Shown here piece after piece: positions 62,754-64,000 of a stretch of 64,000 bases of DNA. The DNA is from Halobacillus dabanensis. GTDB lineage: Bacteria; Bacillota; Bacilli; Bacillales; Halobacillaceae. The notes beneath the pieces were generated by a model. That model ran no database searches, had not been told where the DNA came from, and saw nothing but the letters and a program-made list of their open reading frames with translations. Each line of letters opens with the position of its first letter. Position 1 is the stretch's first letter. The stretch is taken from positions 291,338-355,337 of the forward strand of contig NZ_FOSB01000004.1 of assembly GCF_900114165.1 (NCBI RefSeq). The letters are read 5' to 3'. Position numbers and translations under genes: made by a program.

Positions 62754-63065
62754 TTAAATATCTTCCTCTAATTTTATTACATATGGAAATAATTCATCGG
62801 TGAGATATTGAATACAGTCATTCTCCTTAAATTTATCATCTTCAGCCTCTTCATTTTTAAAAGTTAGCTCATTACCGTTCAAATTCAGATAAATTTCAAT
62901 AACAGCAAGGGCTATCCTGTTATTACCGTTATGAAAAATATAACCATTTCTAGCGATAGAATAAAGTAGCAACAAGATTTTAATAACTGAAGGGAATTGT
63001 TCCTCTCCAAACAATTTTGTTTTTTTTAGGTCTTTAAAGTCTACAAATTTGGTGTAAAAGCACAT
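62754..63065 (-). pseudogene. Degenerate Doc/Fic-like toxin fragment
   Basis: A 103-residue frame with the pattern YIFHNGNNRIALAVIEIYLN followed by LNG, which aligns with the Fic/Doc core H-x-F-x-x-G-N-K-R-T-A-L-x-F-L-x-L-N-G. The catalytic His is replaced by Tyr and the Lys/Gly by Asn. The N-terminal helices are short compared with Doc. No antitoxin frame was found upstream. It is thus probably an inactive remnant, though a changed function is possible. Confidence 0.55.
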
Positions 63066-63228
63066 TCATTCAACCCCTGTACTATCAAGGTATAAATAGT
63101 CCATTCAGGATTGGTCAATCTTTTTTCTCCTTAAATAAAAAATCTCACCCTGGTCCACCTTAAAGAAGCGTAGTGAGTTCTGTAAATCATACTTTACAAA
63201 TAATGCTTCACATTGTCATTCTTTTTTT

Positions 63229-63512
63229 AGATGGCTTCCTTTAGTGAACAAGATAGCTGACCTTTTCAATGTATCCACTGATTATCTTTTGGGCCGATCA
63301 GATATTTCAGATCATCAAGATAATAAGCAATGAATTTGATTCCATAAAAGAAGTGAATAAATTGATGGACCAATACGGAATCGAAGACGCAGATTTTTTT
63401 TGACTTGGAAAAGTGGAAGTCAATGAGTCCGGAGCAAATAAGGGAATTGGAAAGTTACTTTCAATATTTAGTGAAAAAACCTAAAGAGATCGAGGAAAAA
63501 GAAAATAAATAA
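63229..63512 (+). pseudogene. Xre-family repressor relic with frameshifts
   Basis: The first piece reads NKIADLFNVSTDYLLGRSDI, the end of a Cro/C1-type helix-turn-helix and its linker. One extra base after DNKQ moves to EFDSIKEVNKLMDQYGIEDA, and one extra T in a run of eight (63394-63401) moves to DLEKWKSMSPEQIRELESYF. The HTH start is missing. It is a phage- or defence-type repressor remnant. Confidence 0.65.
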
Positions 63513-63569
63513 AAAGCAGGGAACTTCACTTATAGGAAGGGTAGTGCCCCCTAAAAGTTAGAGTTTTTA

Positions 63570-64000
63570 TTATGAAGCTGATTGGCAGGTTTGAGTCCGG
63601 TATTGGATGGGACTTAAACCAGCCAATTCTGCTTTTATGCGTTCATGATTGTAGTAGTCCATGTATGCTTCTAGTTTTCTTTTAAGCTCTTCATAAGAAA
63701 CCAGTTCTTCTCCATAATACATTTCCTGTTTCAGAATCCCGAAAAAATTCTCCATGGCCGCATTATCTGCGCATTCGCTTTCCTGGACATACTTTGGAAG
63801 ATGCGATGTTTCTTTAAGGTTTTCACCCACTTGTTGTGTTGGTAATGCCAGCCTTGATCGAATGGATGGTTGTCCGGTATTCGGCTTCCGTTTGGATAGT
63901 TTCCAATACTTCATTCAACGGCTTCAGAACAAAGTCCAGGGTTGGTCGTTTGGAAATGCCAAAAGAGATGATTTCTCCATTGAATACGTCCATGATCGGA
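63570..64000 (-). pseudogene. IS3-family transposase fragment with frameshifts, cut by the window edge
   Basis: The minus strand holds a rve core: MDVFNGEIISFGISKRPTLD upstream, a shift at the DQGWHY site, KTLKKHRIFQSMSRKAN, another shift, then CADNAAMENFFGILKQEMYY and AYMDYYNHERIKAELAGLSP to the stop at 63570. It belongs to a different IS3 subgroup from the element at 60.2 kb. The two shifts make it inactive. Confidence 0.75.

Overview
The window looks like chromosome of a low-GC, spore-forming member of the Bacillaceae. The basis is strong AGGAGG ribosome binding sites with some TTG/GTG starts, cre-like CcpA sites, a T-box leader on a proline gene, a YflT-type stress protein, a Spo0E-family relic, BdbD/BdbC and CadC/CadA. 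A salt-tolerant or plant-litter relative such as Halobacillus or Thalassobacillus is my guess, not shown. No rRNA, tRNA or CRISPR array was seen.

Layout. 0.1-6.5 kb: minus-strand myo-inositol operon iolB-iolD-iolT-iolG with a DeoR regulator; iolA, iolC and iolE are not here. 6.7-9.1 kb: tautomerase, SDR, and a lipoprotein form of MTA/SAH nucleosidase. 9.4-15.4 kb: metal block with an arsenite-type exporter broken by a TAG, CzcD, CadA with an unusual Cys-Cys repeat N-terminus, and CadC; then BdbD/BdbC. 16.8-22.2 kb: PPDK regulator and PPDK behind possible CcpN boxes, and GapN whose reading frame appears to begin at ATT. 22.3-25.2 kb: PRC-barrel protein, YflT protein, T-box-controlled proB. 25.3-28.1 kb: AraC regulator divergent from a GH120 beta-xylosidase. 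28.4-30.7 kb: nucleotidyltransferase relic, DHFR-like protein and WYL regulator.

31.6-52.0 kb is a pectin (rhamnogalacturonan I) and rhamnose locus. A secreted PL11 lyase with a C-terminal FIMAH-like segment cuts the backbone. A TRAP transporter (DctPQM) probably imports oligosaccharides and a GH105-type hydrolase splits off unsaturated galacturonate. KduI and KduD convert that to KDG, and KdgK and the KDPG aldolase would finish the route. Rhamnose passes through RhaM, RhaA, RhaB, RhaD and lactaldehyde dehydrogenase. Two DeoR regulators and one AraC regulator sit inside, and repeated non-coding motifs suggest their operators. kdgK carries three frame lesions, so the uronate branch is interrupted unless another kinase exists.

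52.4-59.2 kb: HPr-like protein without the active histidine, a scar of a MNT/HEPN pair joined to an IS end, Mqo, a 334-bp element with 22-bp inverted ends, a membrane-anchored unknown, and a tightly coupled ATP-grasp/chemoreceptor pair. 59.6-64 kb is a gene graveyard: yolD with a nonsense codon, an IS3-family element with a broken orfA, a spo0E relic with a nonsense codon, a Doc-like protein lacking the Fic histidine, a frameshifted Xre regulator and a frameshifted IS3 transposase. Most other genes are intact, so these lesions look like real decay rather than uniformly poor sequence.
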